Origin: Phycisphaerae bacterium
GTDB taxonomy: Bacteria; Planctomycetota; Phycisphaerae; SM23-33
Length of the DNA: 64,000 bases
Assembly (NCBI GenBank): GCA_016782885.1
Contig: JADHXQ010000008.1
Span: 1-64,000, forward strand
Reading direction: 5' to 3'
This document shows, in pieces, positions 1-7,464 of this stretch (position 1 is the stretch's first letter; the number at the start of each line of letters is the position of its first letter). The translations under genes were made by a program, and so were the position numbers. Under the pieces are notes generated by a model that did no database searches, was not told where the DNA came from, and saw only the letters and a program-made list of their open reading frames with translations.

Positions 1-448
1 CTGGTTCTGCGACCGCTTGGGCGGCGTCTTCAAGACCCCCATCAACAAGCTGCTGTTTTACGCCGATTTCCTGAACTTCAAGACAGCCACCGTTTCACTA
101 ACTGGAGTGGCGTACAGAAAGGCTCCCCTGGGCCTGGTGCCTACTGACTATGGCAAGTTGCTTGGCTGGATGGAGGATGATGGGATCCTGGTTTGTCAGG
201 AGGTAGAGTTCCCAAACGGGGGTATGGGTTATCGCTATGCTTCGGGCCCACAAGCCGATTTGGTGAAGACGGCTTTTTCCGAGCATGAGGAAAAGGTGCT
301 GGAATGTGTGGCCGACGAACTTGGAAAGCTGACGGCAAAAGCGATCTCCGAGAGATCGCATCAAGAGTCCGCATGGAAGGACGCCAAAGACGGGCAAGTT
401 GTCTCATATCAGGTGGCGCAAGAACTGTCGCTTTCGTTACCGCAGTAA
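1..448 (+). CDS. Panacea/SocA-like antitoxin domain protein, 3' part
   Basis: The reading frame is open from base 2 and has no start codon in the window, so the 5' end lies outside; the TTG at 17 in the ORF track is internal. The visible part begins WFCDRLGGVFKTP and continues with the K-x-x-x-N-K-L-L-F-Y-A-D-F signature of the Panacea (DUF4065, SocA-like) domain. In this family the domain is an antitoxin module, often fused to an N-terminal zinc-finger/HTH region. The last ~60 residues are charged and have no motif I recognise. The toxin partner is normally the adjacent gene; nothing downstream on this strand looks like one, so it would have to lie upstream. The family call is good; antitoxin function is inferred. 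Confidence 0.75.
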   Translation, partial: WFCDRLGGVFKTPINKLLFYADFLNFKTATVSLTGVAYRKAPLGLVPTDYGKLLGWMEDDGILVCQEVEFPNGGMGYRYASGPQADLVKTAFSEHEEKVLECVADELGKLTAKAISERSHQESAWKDAKDGQVVSYQVAQELSLSLPQ

Positions 449-458
449 CCCAGGAAAC

Positions 459-478
459 GTACGTTATATCCAACGTAC
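459..478. repeat. Short inverted repeat after the antitoxin gene
   Basis: GTACGTT and AACGTAC form perfect 7-bp arms around a 6-nt spacer, starting 11 nt after the stop codon. It could be an operator or weak hairpin. There is no T-tract, so it is not a convincing terminator. The remaining ~140 nt up to the leader of the next gene show nothing else. Confidence 0.3.
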
Positions 479-642
479 ATGATGCTTGCCCGGTATCACC
501 CCTTAGAATATCGATTTAGGATTGTCGGACAGATCACGCTGCGCGAGACAGTTGAAATGATAGAGGATAGCTATCAGTCCTCAGCTACACACTTGGCTCA
601 ATGTGAAGGCAGTCTGTCCCGTTTTTGAATTCCCTGCGCAGG

Positions 643-696
643 ATGAAGTGGAATGCTGCGTATCCGTTTGCAGGAAACCCTGCCTTGAAGGGATGA
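643..696 (+). CDS. 17-codon leader ORF upstream of PEP-CTERM gene (leader copy 1)
   Basis: ATG at 643 opens a 17-codon frame (MKWNAAYPFAGNPALKG) closed by TGA at 694-696, four nt before the ATG at 701. Its last codons, AAG-GGA-TGA, are also the Shine-Dalgarno of the PEP-CTERM gene, so its translation would end on that ribosome site. The same arrangement, with the same 17-codon length and a Leu-Lys-Gly ending, occurs upstream of the genes starting at 59600 and 60014 on the minus strand. Similarity extends upstream to a T-run around 622-626. The conservation is what supports it; there is no obvious ribosome site for the ATG itself. It could instead be an untranslated RNA element or a regulatory DNA repeat. 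Confidence 0.4.
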   Translation: MKWNAAYPFAGNPALKG

Positions 697-700
697 CAAG

Positions 701-1291
701 ATGAACAATGTAATTCGGATGATATGTCTGGCGGGGTTGGCGGTGATGGTTGGTGCGGGGCAGGTATGGGGCGGTATCATCCTCCAGGACGAGGGGAGCA
801 GTTATTCTCAGATTCTGGCCGCCCAAGCGGCCGGTCAAACCTTCACGGCGGAAGACGCCGGTATCTCGTCGATCGGATTTGATCTGGCCGTCATGAACAG
901 CGGGCACCCCAACGCCCCTATCTCTGTCTCACTCTACACGGGAGTTGGAAACGGAGGGTCGCTTCTTCATACGGCAACAGGCACACTGGAACCGGGATAT
1001 GAGGGCTTCTTCGATTTCGACTTCACGATGGTGACGTTGGTTCCGGGTAACGTCTACTCGGCGATGGTTGGAACAACCAGCGCCCGGTGGGCAGTTGCTT
1101 ATAGTCAGCATTCCTTCCCTTCCGGCGCCCCTATTTCCTCCAGGACTGATTACGTTGGTGGTGATGCAATTCTATACGGGAATGTCCGTACCATAGATGA
1201 CCTTAACTTTCGGGTCATCCCCGAACCCGCCACGTTATCGCTCCTGGCCCTTGGCGGCCTGGCCGTATTGTGCAGACGCCGGAAGCTGTAG
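701..1291 (+). CDS. PEP-CTERM sorting domain protein
   Basis: This is a 196-aa secreted protein. Residues 1-25 are a signal peptide (MNN-V-I-R-M then a hydrophobic run ending GQVWG). The C-terminus has the full PEP-CTERM signal: IPEPAT, a hydrophobic segment (LSLLALGGLAVL), then a CRRRKL basic tail. That signal is recognised by exosortase (EpsH-type) in the envelope; no exosortase gene is in the window. The middle is a beta-rich region (QTFTAEDAGISSIGFDLAV), resembling the extracellular beta-sandwich domains common in these proteins; no enzyme motif is seen. The ATG follows AAGGGA with 7-nt spacing. It is preceded by leader copy 1. Probable exopolysaccharide-associated or surface protein. Confidence 0.85.
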   Translation: MNNVIRMICLAGLAVMVGAGQVWGGIILQDEGSSYSQILAAQAAGQTFTAEDAGISSIGFDLAVMNSGHPNAPISVSLYTGVGNGGSLLHTATGTLEPGYEGFFDFDFTMVTLVPGNVYSAMVGTTSARWAVAYSQHSFPSGAPISSRTDYVGGDAILYGNVRTIDDLNFRVIPEPATLSLLALGGLAVLCRRRKL

Positions 1292-1435
1292 CACCCAACA
1301 GACACTCACGAAACCGCAAGGCGAAGACGCTTGCACTCCAGCCTTGAACCTAAGACCTAAAACCAACCGCTGAGTTGTCGCCCGAACCCGATTGGATTAC
1401 AATTATCGCAGACCTGTCAGCAATCAGGAGTTTAT

Positions 1436-1813
1436 GTGAAATTTATTAGTACAGCGGCGCGGGCGGTGGTTTTGGTTTGTTTTGCCTGCTCCGGCGCGGG
1501 GGCGGAAAATGCGGCGGGTAAAGGCGGCGGGTCGCAGTTTGACATGCCCGGGATTCTCGACCCATCGACTTTAGGGGTCAAGGTGCTGGAAGACTGGCAC
1601 GATGTCAAGGGCGAGCCTCCGACGCGTCAGAAATTGATAACGATCCGCGTGGGCGAGCTTTGGGACGGGCAGGACTATCGCATACCCGTGCGAATGATCG
1701 TGCCCGCCGACAGGAAAGCCAAAGGCTTCCATCTCACCGGCGGGCATAGACTCGAATCGATAAAGAGAGACGCCCGGCCGCGAGGCGCGGACGCTGAATT
1801 GCTCAAGGGCTGA
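1436..1813 (+). CDS. Secreted hypothetical protein, probably truncated
   Basis: This 125-aa ORF starts with GTG at 1436 (an ATG at 1434 is out of frame and hits TGA at once), preceded by AGGAG. Residues 1-23 form a signal peptide ending GAGA. The body (LITIRVGELWDGQDYRIPVRMIVP) reads like the start of a secreted hydrolase, then ends in an arginine-rich tail without any fold or motif. It stops 23 nt before the esterase-family gene. I do not recognise the family. The abrupt loss of regular sequence after about residue 100, together with the broken gene at 3298, suggests a 3' deletion rather than a complete small gene. Confidence 0.5.
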   Translation: MKFISTAARAVVLVCFACSGAGAENAAGKGGGSQFDMPGILDPSTLGVKVLEDWHDVKGEPPTRQKLITIRVGELWDGQDYRIPVRMIVPADRKAKGFHLTGGHRLESIKRDARPRGADAELLKG

Positions 1814-1836
1814 CGGCCCGGTAAGAGGAAAGCAGT

Positions 1837-3273
1837 ATGAGACGTATTAGAAACGGATTCTCTAAACTGCTGTCCGCCGCGTGTGTGGCCGCGTGGGCGT
1901 CGGCGGCGCCGGCTGAGGTTAAAGTGCCTGATATCTTCAGCAGCGAGATGGTCCTGCAGCGCGAATTGCCCGCTGCCGTGTGGGGCGCCGCGGCGCCCGG
2001 CGAGAAGATTTCGGTATCCTTCGACGGTCAGTATCTGGCGACGGCGGCTGACGCGGAGGGCAAGTGGATGGTTAAGCTGAAGCCCCTGAAGACATCGAAA
2101 ACAGGCAAGACGATGACCATCAAAGGCTCGAACACCATCACGTTTTCGGGCGTTCTGGTCGGCGAGGTCTGGCTGTGCAGCGGTCAATCGAACATGGCTG
2201 GAAAATTCGTCAAATCAAAAGGCCGTTCAATAGACCCCAAGGCGTTCGAGCAGGATCTCTCCAGGTTCCGGTTCACCACCAGAATGGGTTGGACTGCTCT
2301 AACTCCAAAGTCGCAGCACATGCTTTCTTGCGTGGCGTATTACTTCGGGATCGAGCTTTACAGGGAATTGAAAATCCCCATCGGCCTGATTCTTCGATAC
2401 CACTCCGGGACGCCCATCCAGGCCTGGATGCCGAAAGACGCCGCCGAGGTGATACGCAAGAAGCTGAACATACCGAAAGACTGGAACGATAATGCAACTA
2501 TTCGCAACCCGGGCGTTCAGTTTGACGACAAGATTGCCCCCATCGTGCCGGTCGCGTTTCGCGGCGTCATCTGGTATCAGGGCGAACGGAACGCCAAAGC
2601 CCGAACCGGATGGGAGTACCGCCGCCTCCTTCCCTTTCATATCAAGACCTGGCGGGAATTGTGGGCCAAACGCGCCGGGGTCGAACCGCGCAGGTTCCCG
2701 TTCTACTACGTGCAGGTTCCCACGCAGATGAGTCCGGTTGACGGGGAGTGGCCTTGGTTGCGGGACGCGATGCGAAGGGCGCTGGACACCACCGAGAATA
2801 CGGGCATGGCGGTTTACTACGATTATGGCCCGAGCCTTCATCCGGCCAACAAACAGCCCGCCGGAAAGCGCCTGTCGCTCTGGGCGCTGGCGAAAGATTA
2901 CGGGCGCGAGGGTCTCGTTCATTGCGGACCGCTGCTTGACAAAGTTCAGATAACCGGCGGAAAGGCGGTTTTGACTTTCAAGCATGTCGGCGGCGGTTTG
3001 AAGAACGTTTCGGGCACCAAGCGGCTCAAGTTTTTTGAGATCGCCGGGAAGGACGGGAAGTACGTCCCAGCCGGCGCGCGGATTGAAGGAGATACCGTTG
3101 TTGTCCAAAGCCCGAAAATGTCGGAACCTGTTTACGTTCGATATCTTTTCAGGAAACCGGAGCCAAACGCGGAAGTCAGCCTCATCAACGCCGAGGGGCT
3201 ACCGGCATCATCGTTCATGACCGACGATTTCAAACCGCCAAGAGGCGCCGCGAGCCCCGGGGCGCTGCGATAG
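1837..3273 (+). CDS. Sialate O-acetylesterase family (SASA) carbohydrate esterase
   Basis: This 478-aa secreted protein has a signal peptide at 1-26 (ending AAPAE) and the SASA/SGNH esterase architecture. An N-terminal beta domain (DIFSSEMVLQR, AVWG) is followed by the nucleophile block VWLCSGQSNM with catalytic Ser118, the GVIWYQGE block, and the LHPANKQPAGKRL block that carries the family's catalytic His (usually D-x-x-H-P). Known members remove O-acetyl groups from sialic acids; many environmental homologues act on acetylated plant or algal glycans. The ATG follows AGAGGAAAG. It lies between a truncated gene and a broken beta-helix gene and looks intact. The exact substrate cannot be told from sequence. 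Confidence 0.88.
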   Translation: MRRIRNGFSKLLSAACVAAWASAAPAEVKVPDIFSSEMVLQRELPAAVWGAAAPGEKISVSFDGQYLATAADAEGKWMVKLKPLKTSKTGKTMTIKGSNTITFSGVLVGEVWLCSGQSNMAGKFVKSKGRSIDPKAFEQDLSRFRFTTRMGWTALTPKSQHMLSCVAYYFGIELYRELKIPIGLILRYHSGTPIQAWMPKDAAEVIRKKLNIPKDWNDNATIRNPGVQFDDKIAPIVPVAFRGVIWYQGERNAKARTGWEYRRLLPFHIKTWRELWAKRAGVEPRRFPFYYVQVPTQMSPVDGEWPWLRDAMRRALDTTENTGMAVYYDYGPSLHPANKQPAGKRLSLWALAKDYGREGLVHCGPLLDKVQITGGKAVLTFKHVGGGLKNVSGTKRLKFFEIAGKDGKYVPAGARIEGDTVVVQSPKMSEPVYVRYLFRKPEPNAEVSLINAEGLPASSFMTDDFKPPRGAASPGALR

Positions 3274-3297
3274 GGATTCAGGCGAAAGGACAGCACT

Positions 3298-4255
3298 ATG
3301 CGTAATATGGCTGGAAGGTGGTGTTTGCTTCTGGTGATGCTCCTGGCGGCCCGAAGCGCCCGGGCGGGGGCAAACGCCGGCCAGCAGTTCCAGAAAATCT
3401 GGACACACGCGGCGCCGCACTCGGCGGTGATCTACTGGCGGATGAAAGATATCGCCGAAGAGTCCGCCAGCTACGTCGAGTACGGGGCGACGAGCAAATA
3501 TGGGCGCAAGACGCCGACCGCAAGGGCGCCCCGCTGGGCGCATTTTCATCGCCTGATGGGCCTGAAACCGGGCGAGAAGGTCCACTACCGCCCCGTGCTG
3601 GCGAGCAAGGGCGAGACAACGTTCGGCCCGAACGGGACGCTCACCACGCCGACCGGCGAGGGATGGACACCCGTGCCGGGCAAGCTCACCGGACCACCAT
3701 ACGTGCTCGACAAGGGCGGAAAGTACATTCTCACAAAGGATATCGTCGCGCCCGGAACGGCGGTAACGATCGATGCGGCGGACGTCGTGCTGGATCTGGA
3801 CGGGCATACCGTTCGGTTCGGCGCGGGCGCCGGCAGGCAGGCGGCGGGTATTCAGATCAGAGCAAAGGGCCACGCCGCTGAATATCGCATGCTACAGTCC
3901 CGCGGCGATGAATGAGATCTACAACAATGATATCGTCGCGCTAACGTACTACCGCACCGAGCGGATCGGCGGATACGGCGACTCGGGGCAGTGGGCCTCG
4001 GCGATCCACCTGGTGGGCATGAAGAACGGAAAGGCTCCGCGCGGGAAATACAGCGCCTACATACACGATAACCGGTTCGTGACGAATCACCTGTTTGTCT
4101 CGTCGTCGCACCCGGTCACCCAGACCGTGCGCATAGAGAACAACCGCTTCACCCTGGCCAGGAACCCCCCGCCCGTACCGGCGAAAACCCGCTTCCGAAA
4201 GACAGGTCCGCTGCAGCGGCTTATAGAAGCGGGAGGCAATACCTTCCCTCGTTGA
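3298..4255 (+). pseudogene. Right-handed beta-helix secreted protein, frameshifted
   Basis: Frame 1 (3298-3915) encodes a signal peptide, a fibronectin-like region (SAVIYWRMKD, YVEYGATSKYG) and the first rungs of a beta-helix (YILTKDI, DVVLDLDGHTV). It then ends in a nonsense tail. Frame 2 resumes the helix at about 3907 (MNEIYNNDIVALTYYRTE, IHDNRFVTNH, VRIENNRF) and runs to 4255. Rungs on both sides belong to the same fold (pectate-lyase-like / parallel beta-helix), so this is one gene broken by a +1 frame change near 3880-3905, possibly with loss of several rungs. Even joined it gives only ~318 residues. A sequencing or assembly error is the alternative. GAAAGGA precedes the ATG. Confidence 0.7.
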
Positions 4256-4276
4256 GCCGCCGCTCTTTCAACCGTG

Positions 4277-5245
4277 CTAGACCACTTCGATGCACGAAGG
4301 CGGTTTCGGCGCGATGTTGTACGTGACGCTCACCACGCCGGGGACCTCGGCGATAATCCGGTCGGCGATCCGGCGAAGCTGGTCGAACGGGAGGTCGGTG
4401 GGCGTGGCTGTCACGGCGTCGGCGCTATCCCAGCAGCGCACCTCGATCTGCAGCCCGAAGTCCCGCTTCCCGTCGCGTATGCCCGTTACGCGGTCCTCGT
4501 GAAGAATAGCCATGTACTGGAACGCCCCGGAGTCGCAAAGCTCGCCCTCGACGATCGTGGTGGCCGCTCGCACCAGGGCGATCCGCTCGGGCGTCACCGC
4601 GCCAACCACTCGCGTCGCCAGCGCCGGTCCGGGGAACGGCGGGCGGGCGAAGAGCTCTTCCGGCAGGCCGAGTGCCTTTCCGACGGCGCGCACGGCGGGC
4701 TTGCGGAGCTGGATGACCGGTTCGACGACCTTGTACCCGTAGGCCTCCTCGGTATCGATGCCCAACTGTGAGAGGATGTTGTGCTGTCGTTTTATTCCGG
4801 CGACCGTTTCCTCGACGTCGGTGTAAATCGTTCCCTGGAGCAGGGTCTTGGCGCCGCAGTCCCTGACGAGTCCGGCGAAGACATCCTTGTAGAACACTTC
4901 CGTTATGCCCTTGTCGCGTTTGACTTCGGGGTCGGTCACGCCGGCCAGCGCGGCGAAGAACTTGTCCTTTGCGTCGACGATCTCGACGTGGACGCCGAGT
5001 TCCTGAAATATCTCGGCGACTCGCTGCGGTTCGCCGGCCCGCATCAGCCCGTTCTCGACGAAGTAGGTTTTGAGGCGGTCTCCCAGCGCGCGGTGCCCCA
5101 GCAGCGTGACGACGGACGAATCGACGCCGCCGGACAGTGCGTTGACGGCCAGCGAGTCCCCGACCGCCTCGCTAATCGCCTTGACCTGCTCGTCAATGAA
5201 TGCCTCTGTGCTGAGATCCTGCAGTGTGATTTCCTGTACGGCCAT
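4277..5245 (-). CDS. guaA: GMP synthetase ATP-pyrophosphatase subunit (GuaA C-terminal type)
   Basis: This 322-aa protein has the PP-loop SGGVDSS at 38-44, the RPPFPGPALATR block and the C-terminal GMPS dimerisation domain ending KPPSCIEVV (canonical KPP-x-x-I-E). GMP synthetase adenylates XMP and aminates it to GMP. The N-terminal glutamine amidotransferase domain of the usual ~520-aa bacterial enzyme is absent, as in two-subunit enzymes and ExsB-like relatives, so ammonia must come from a partner. It lies 52 nt downstream of a HisF-like gene in the same direction, likely one operon. No amidotransferase subunit is in the window. The fold assignment is firm; XMP as substrate is likely but not proven. 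Confidence 0.85.
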   Translation of the reverse strand: MAVQEITLQDLSTEAFIDEQVKAISEAVGDSLAVNALSGGVDSSVVTLLGHRALGDRLKTYFVENGLMRAGEPQRVAEIFQELGVHVEIVDAKDKFFAALAGVTDPEVKRDKGITEVFYKDVFAGLVRDCGAKTLLQGTIYTDVEETVAGIKRQHNILSQLGIDTEEAYGYKVVEPVIQLRKPAVRAVGKALGLPEELFARPPFPGPALATRVVGAVTPERIALVRAATTIVEGELCDSGAFQYMAILHEDRVTGIRDGKRDFGLQIEVRCWDSADAVTATPTDLPFDQLRRIADRIIAEVPGVVSVTYNIAPKPPSCIEVV

Positions 5246-5297
5246 GCTTTTCGTCTCCTTGTTATTGTTCGCTTTGATGCGGGGTTCGCGCGAGCGT

Positions 5298-6065
5298 TTA
5301 CTTTACGGAAACGCCCCGGTTGCGGAGGTAGTCCTTGACCTCTGATATCTGGATCATGTTGAAGTGGAACACCGAAGCGGCAAGGAGGACTGTCGCGCCG
5401 GCTTCGACGGCGTCGTAAAAATGCTCCAACTCGCCTGCGCCTCCGGAGGCGACGATCGTCGCGGAGACCACATCCTTCATCGCGCGGATCACCGGAAGGT
5501 CGTATCCGGTTTTGGCGCCGTCGCCGGCCTTGCTGGTCGGGAGGATCACCCCCGCGCCGAAACCGTCGACCTTTTTGGCCCATTCGATGGCGTCGGCGCC
5601 GGTTGCGGTCCTTCCGCCGTCGATATACACCTCGTATCCGGAAGCCATGGCGTCGTTCCGGTCGACGTCGATGGCGACAGTGACCTTGTCGGGCCCGAAC
5701 TCTTCGATCATCTCGGCGATAACTTCGGGCCTGCGGAACGCGGCGCTGCTGGTGGAGACCTTGTCGGCGCCCGCGGCGAGCACTGCCGCGGCGGAAGCCA
5801 CGTCGGATATTCCGCCACCGACGGTAAACGGGACGGTCGCTACCTCCGCGACGCGGGCGACCACGTCGAGCATTGTGCCCCGCCCTTCAACCGTGGCGAC
5901 GATGTCGAGCAGCGCCAGTTCGTCGGCCCCGGCCCGGCAGTATGCCTCGGCACACTGGACCGGGTCGCCGGCGTCCTTGATATCCACGAAGTGTACGCCC
6001 TTGACCACCCGACCGTCCCGCATGTCCATGCAGGGCATGATGCTGATGGGCTGATCCATGTTCAA
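5298..6065 (-). CDS. hisF: HisF-like imidazole glycerol phosphate synthase cyclase subunit
   Basis: This 255-aa (beta/alpha)8 barrel matches HisF over its full length: PCMDMRDGRVVKG, LDIVATVEGRGTMLD, TVGGGI, GADKVS, VAIDVDRN and ASGGAG. The two catalytic aspartates are kept (Asp14 and Asp133, equivalent to D11 and D130 of the T. maritima enzyme). Two conserved stretches differ. KVSINSAA has become KVSTSSAA, and the LLTS-x-DRDGT-K loop has become LPTSKAGDGAK, keeping only the second Asp. HisF makes IGP and AICAR from PRFAR with ammonia from HisH. No hisH or other his gene is nearby; the partner in the operon is guaA-like. It may be the histidine enzyme or a divergent paralogue. Confidence 0.82.
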   Translation of the reverse strand: MNMDQPISIMPCMDMRDGRVVKGVHFVDIKDAGDPVQCAEAYCRAGADELALLDIVATVEGRGTMLDVVARVAEVATVPFTVGGGISDVASAAAVLAAGADKVSTSSAAFRRPEVIAEMIEEFGPDKVTVAIDVDRNDAMASGYEVYIDGGRTATGADAIEWAKKVDGFGAGVILPTSKAGDGAKTGYDLPVIRAMKDVVSATIVASGGAGELEHFYDAVEAGATVLLAASVFHFNMIQISEVKDYLRNRGVSVK

Positions 6066-6396
6066 CCGCCTTTCTTCTTGTCTGTTGAATGTAACCGATT
6101 GGTATTTGAAATAACATTCGCGCGACAGTCAACCTTTTCGTCAGATTCGGCGCCGCGGCGTGCGGCGGCGGCGAAAAGACCAAGGGCGGGAAGACTGGAA
6201 CATCCAATGGGTGAAAGCGGCAAGATCGGTTTTACGGTGGAGGGGCTTGTAACTCGTTTCTGACTCAATTACACTAGTTTTCATGTCTACCTGGTACGGT
6301 GATCGTGCGTCTGGTTCGTTTCTTTTCTCGCACCAGGGTGAGCGATAATGTGGTGGTTGACAGCTCGTAAGTTCAACGCAAAGGAGAGATTCTCGC
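6066..6396. other. Divergent intergenic region hisF / SUMF1
   Basis: This is 331 nt of noncoding sequence between divergent genes. The hisF-side promoter is listed separately. On the SUMF1 side there is TTGACA at 6357-6362 without a good -10, a GATAAT at 6343-6348 without a good -35, and the strong ribosome site AAGGAG at 6380-6385. No repeat or RNA structure stands out. Confidence 0.5.
6104..6132 (-). promoter_or_regulatory. Candidate sigma-70 promoter for hisF-guaA
   Basis: On the minus strand TTGACT (-35, 6127-6132) is followed after 17 nt by TCAAAT (-10, 6104-6109), about 40 nt upstream of the hisF start. It matches 5/6 and 4/6 of the consensus. Predicted by eye only. Confidence 0.4.
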
Positions 6397-7446
6397 ATGC
6401 GAAAATCTATCGGCTTTCCGGCAATTGTGTTTGCCCTGGTGATCTGCTGCGCGGCTGTGACGGGGGGCAACTCCGCGGCAAGGAAGTCCGCCGCCAATGA
6501 TCCCGGCGCCATGAAAAAACTCGAGGCGTCCCAATGGACCGTGCCGGGGGTCGGTGTGGCGATGCGGCGGATTCCGGCCGGAGCGTTTACGATGGGCTCG
6601 CCGGCAGGCGAACTGGGGCGCAAGGCCGACGAACCGCGGCACAAGGTGACGATCTCCAAGCCGTTCTACATGGCGATCTATGAAACTCGCCAGTGTGAAT
6701 ACTACCCGCTGATGATCCGTAAGGATTTCGACCTGGAGGCATGGGGCTATCAGCGGGGCCCGCTGCACGAAGGCGCGGCGTGGACGTATCGCTCGCTGAT
6801 GGACGGTCGGCGCATCAGCGGCGGATCGGCGTATCCGAAAATCGCACGCACGGATCTCAATCCCATGGAGTGCGTTACCTGGGACAAAGCGATGGGCTAC
6901 TGTCAAAAAATCACCGCCGCCGAACGAGCGGCCGGGCGCTTGCCGGAGGGCTATGTCTATCGCCTGCCGACCGAAGCCGAATGGGAGTACGCCTGCCGCG
7001 CGGGGACGGCCACCGCGTACAGTTTCAAAGGCGATTACAGCAACATCGGCGTTTTGAGCGCCTACATGTGCCTCAGCAAAGACGGCGGGTACAAGGCTTT
7101 CGCCACATCGCCGACGCCCGACAACCGGCAGCCCAACGCGTGGGGCCTCTACGATATGCACGGTAATGTCTTCGAATGGTGCCTGGACTGGTACGGACCG
7201 TACACCACCGCGGCGGCGAAGGATCCTGTCGGACCGAAAACCGGTACGGAACGAGTCGCTCGCGGCGGCGGCGCCCTGCCGTTTCCGCCCGGGTCCGGCT
7301 CGCTGGAGAAACTCGTCCACCCGCATTTCCGCAGCGCTGGGCGGTACCGTTTTCCGGCGCGGACGGCACACCAGATCAACCTCGGTTTCCGCATCGTACT
7401 TGCTCCCGAGATCGAGATACCCGGCGCCAAAAAGCCGAACAAATAG
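6397..7446 (+). CDS. SUMF1/FGE-fold secreted protein
   Basis: This 349-aa protein has a signal peptide and one SUMF1 (formylglycine-generating enzyme, FGE) domain. Visible signature blocks are MRRIPAGAFTMGSP, EPRHKVTISKPFYM, YRLPTEAEWEYACRAGT, NAWGLYDMHGNVFEWCLDWYG and LGFRIV. In true FGE the stretch after RGGS carries two catalytic/copper-binding cysteines; here it is RGGGALPFPP without them, so sulfatase-activating chemistry is unlikely. The fold is then more probably a binding or structural module. An extra loop (LEAWGYQRGPLHEGAAW) is shared with the SUMF1 gene at 25332. The gene is 18 nt from the giant HExxH gene downstream, forming an operon that ends with GH95. Confidence 0.85.
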   Translation: MRKSIGFPAIVFALVICCAAVTGGNSAARKSAANDPGAMKKLEASQWTVPGVGVAMRRIPAGAFTMGSPAGELGRKADEPRHKVTISKPFYMAIYETRQCEYYPLMIRKDFDLEAWGYQRGPLHEGAAWTYRSLMDGRRISGGSAYPKIARTDLNPMECVTWDKAMGYCQKITAAERAAGRLPEGYVYRLPTEAEWEYACRAGTATAYSFKGDYSNIGVLSAYMCLSKDGGYKAFATSPTPDNRQPNAWGLYDMHGNVFEWCLDWYGPYTTAAAKDPVGPKTGTERVARGGGALPFPPGSGSLEKLVHPHFRSAGRYRFPARTAHQINLGFRIVLAPEIEIPGAKKPNK

Positions 7447-7464
7447 AACCAAAAGGTTTTTATC

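Noticed and set aside
98-397. Opposite-strand and overlapping ORFs throughout the track
   Set aside because: High GC gives long shadow frames. They lack ribosome sites and recognised motifs and overlap genes with clear family signatures.
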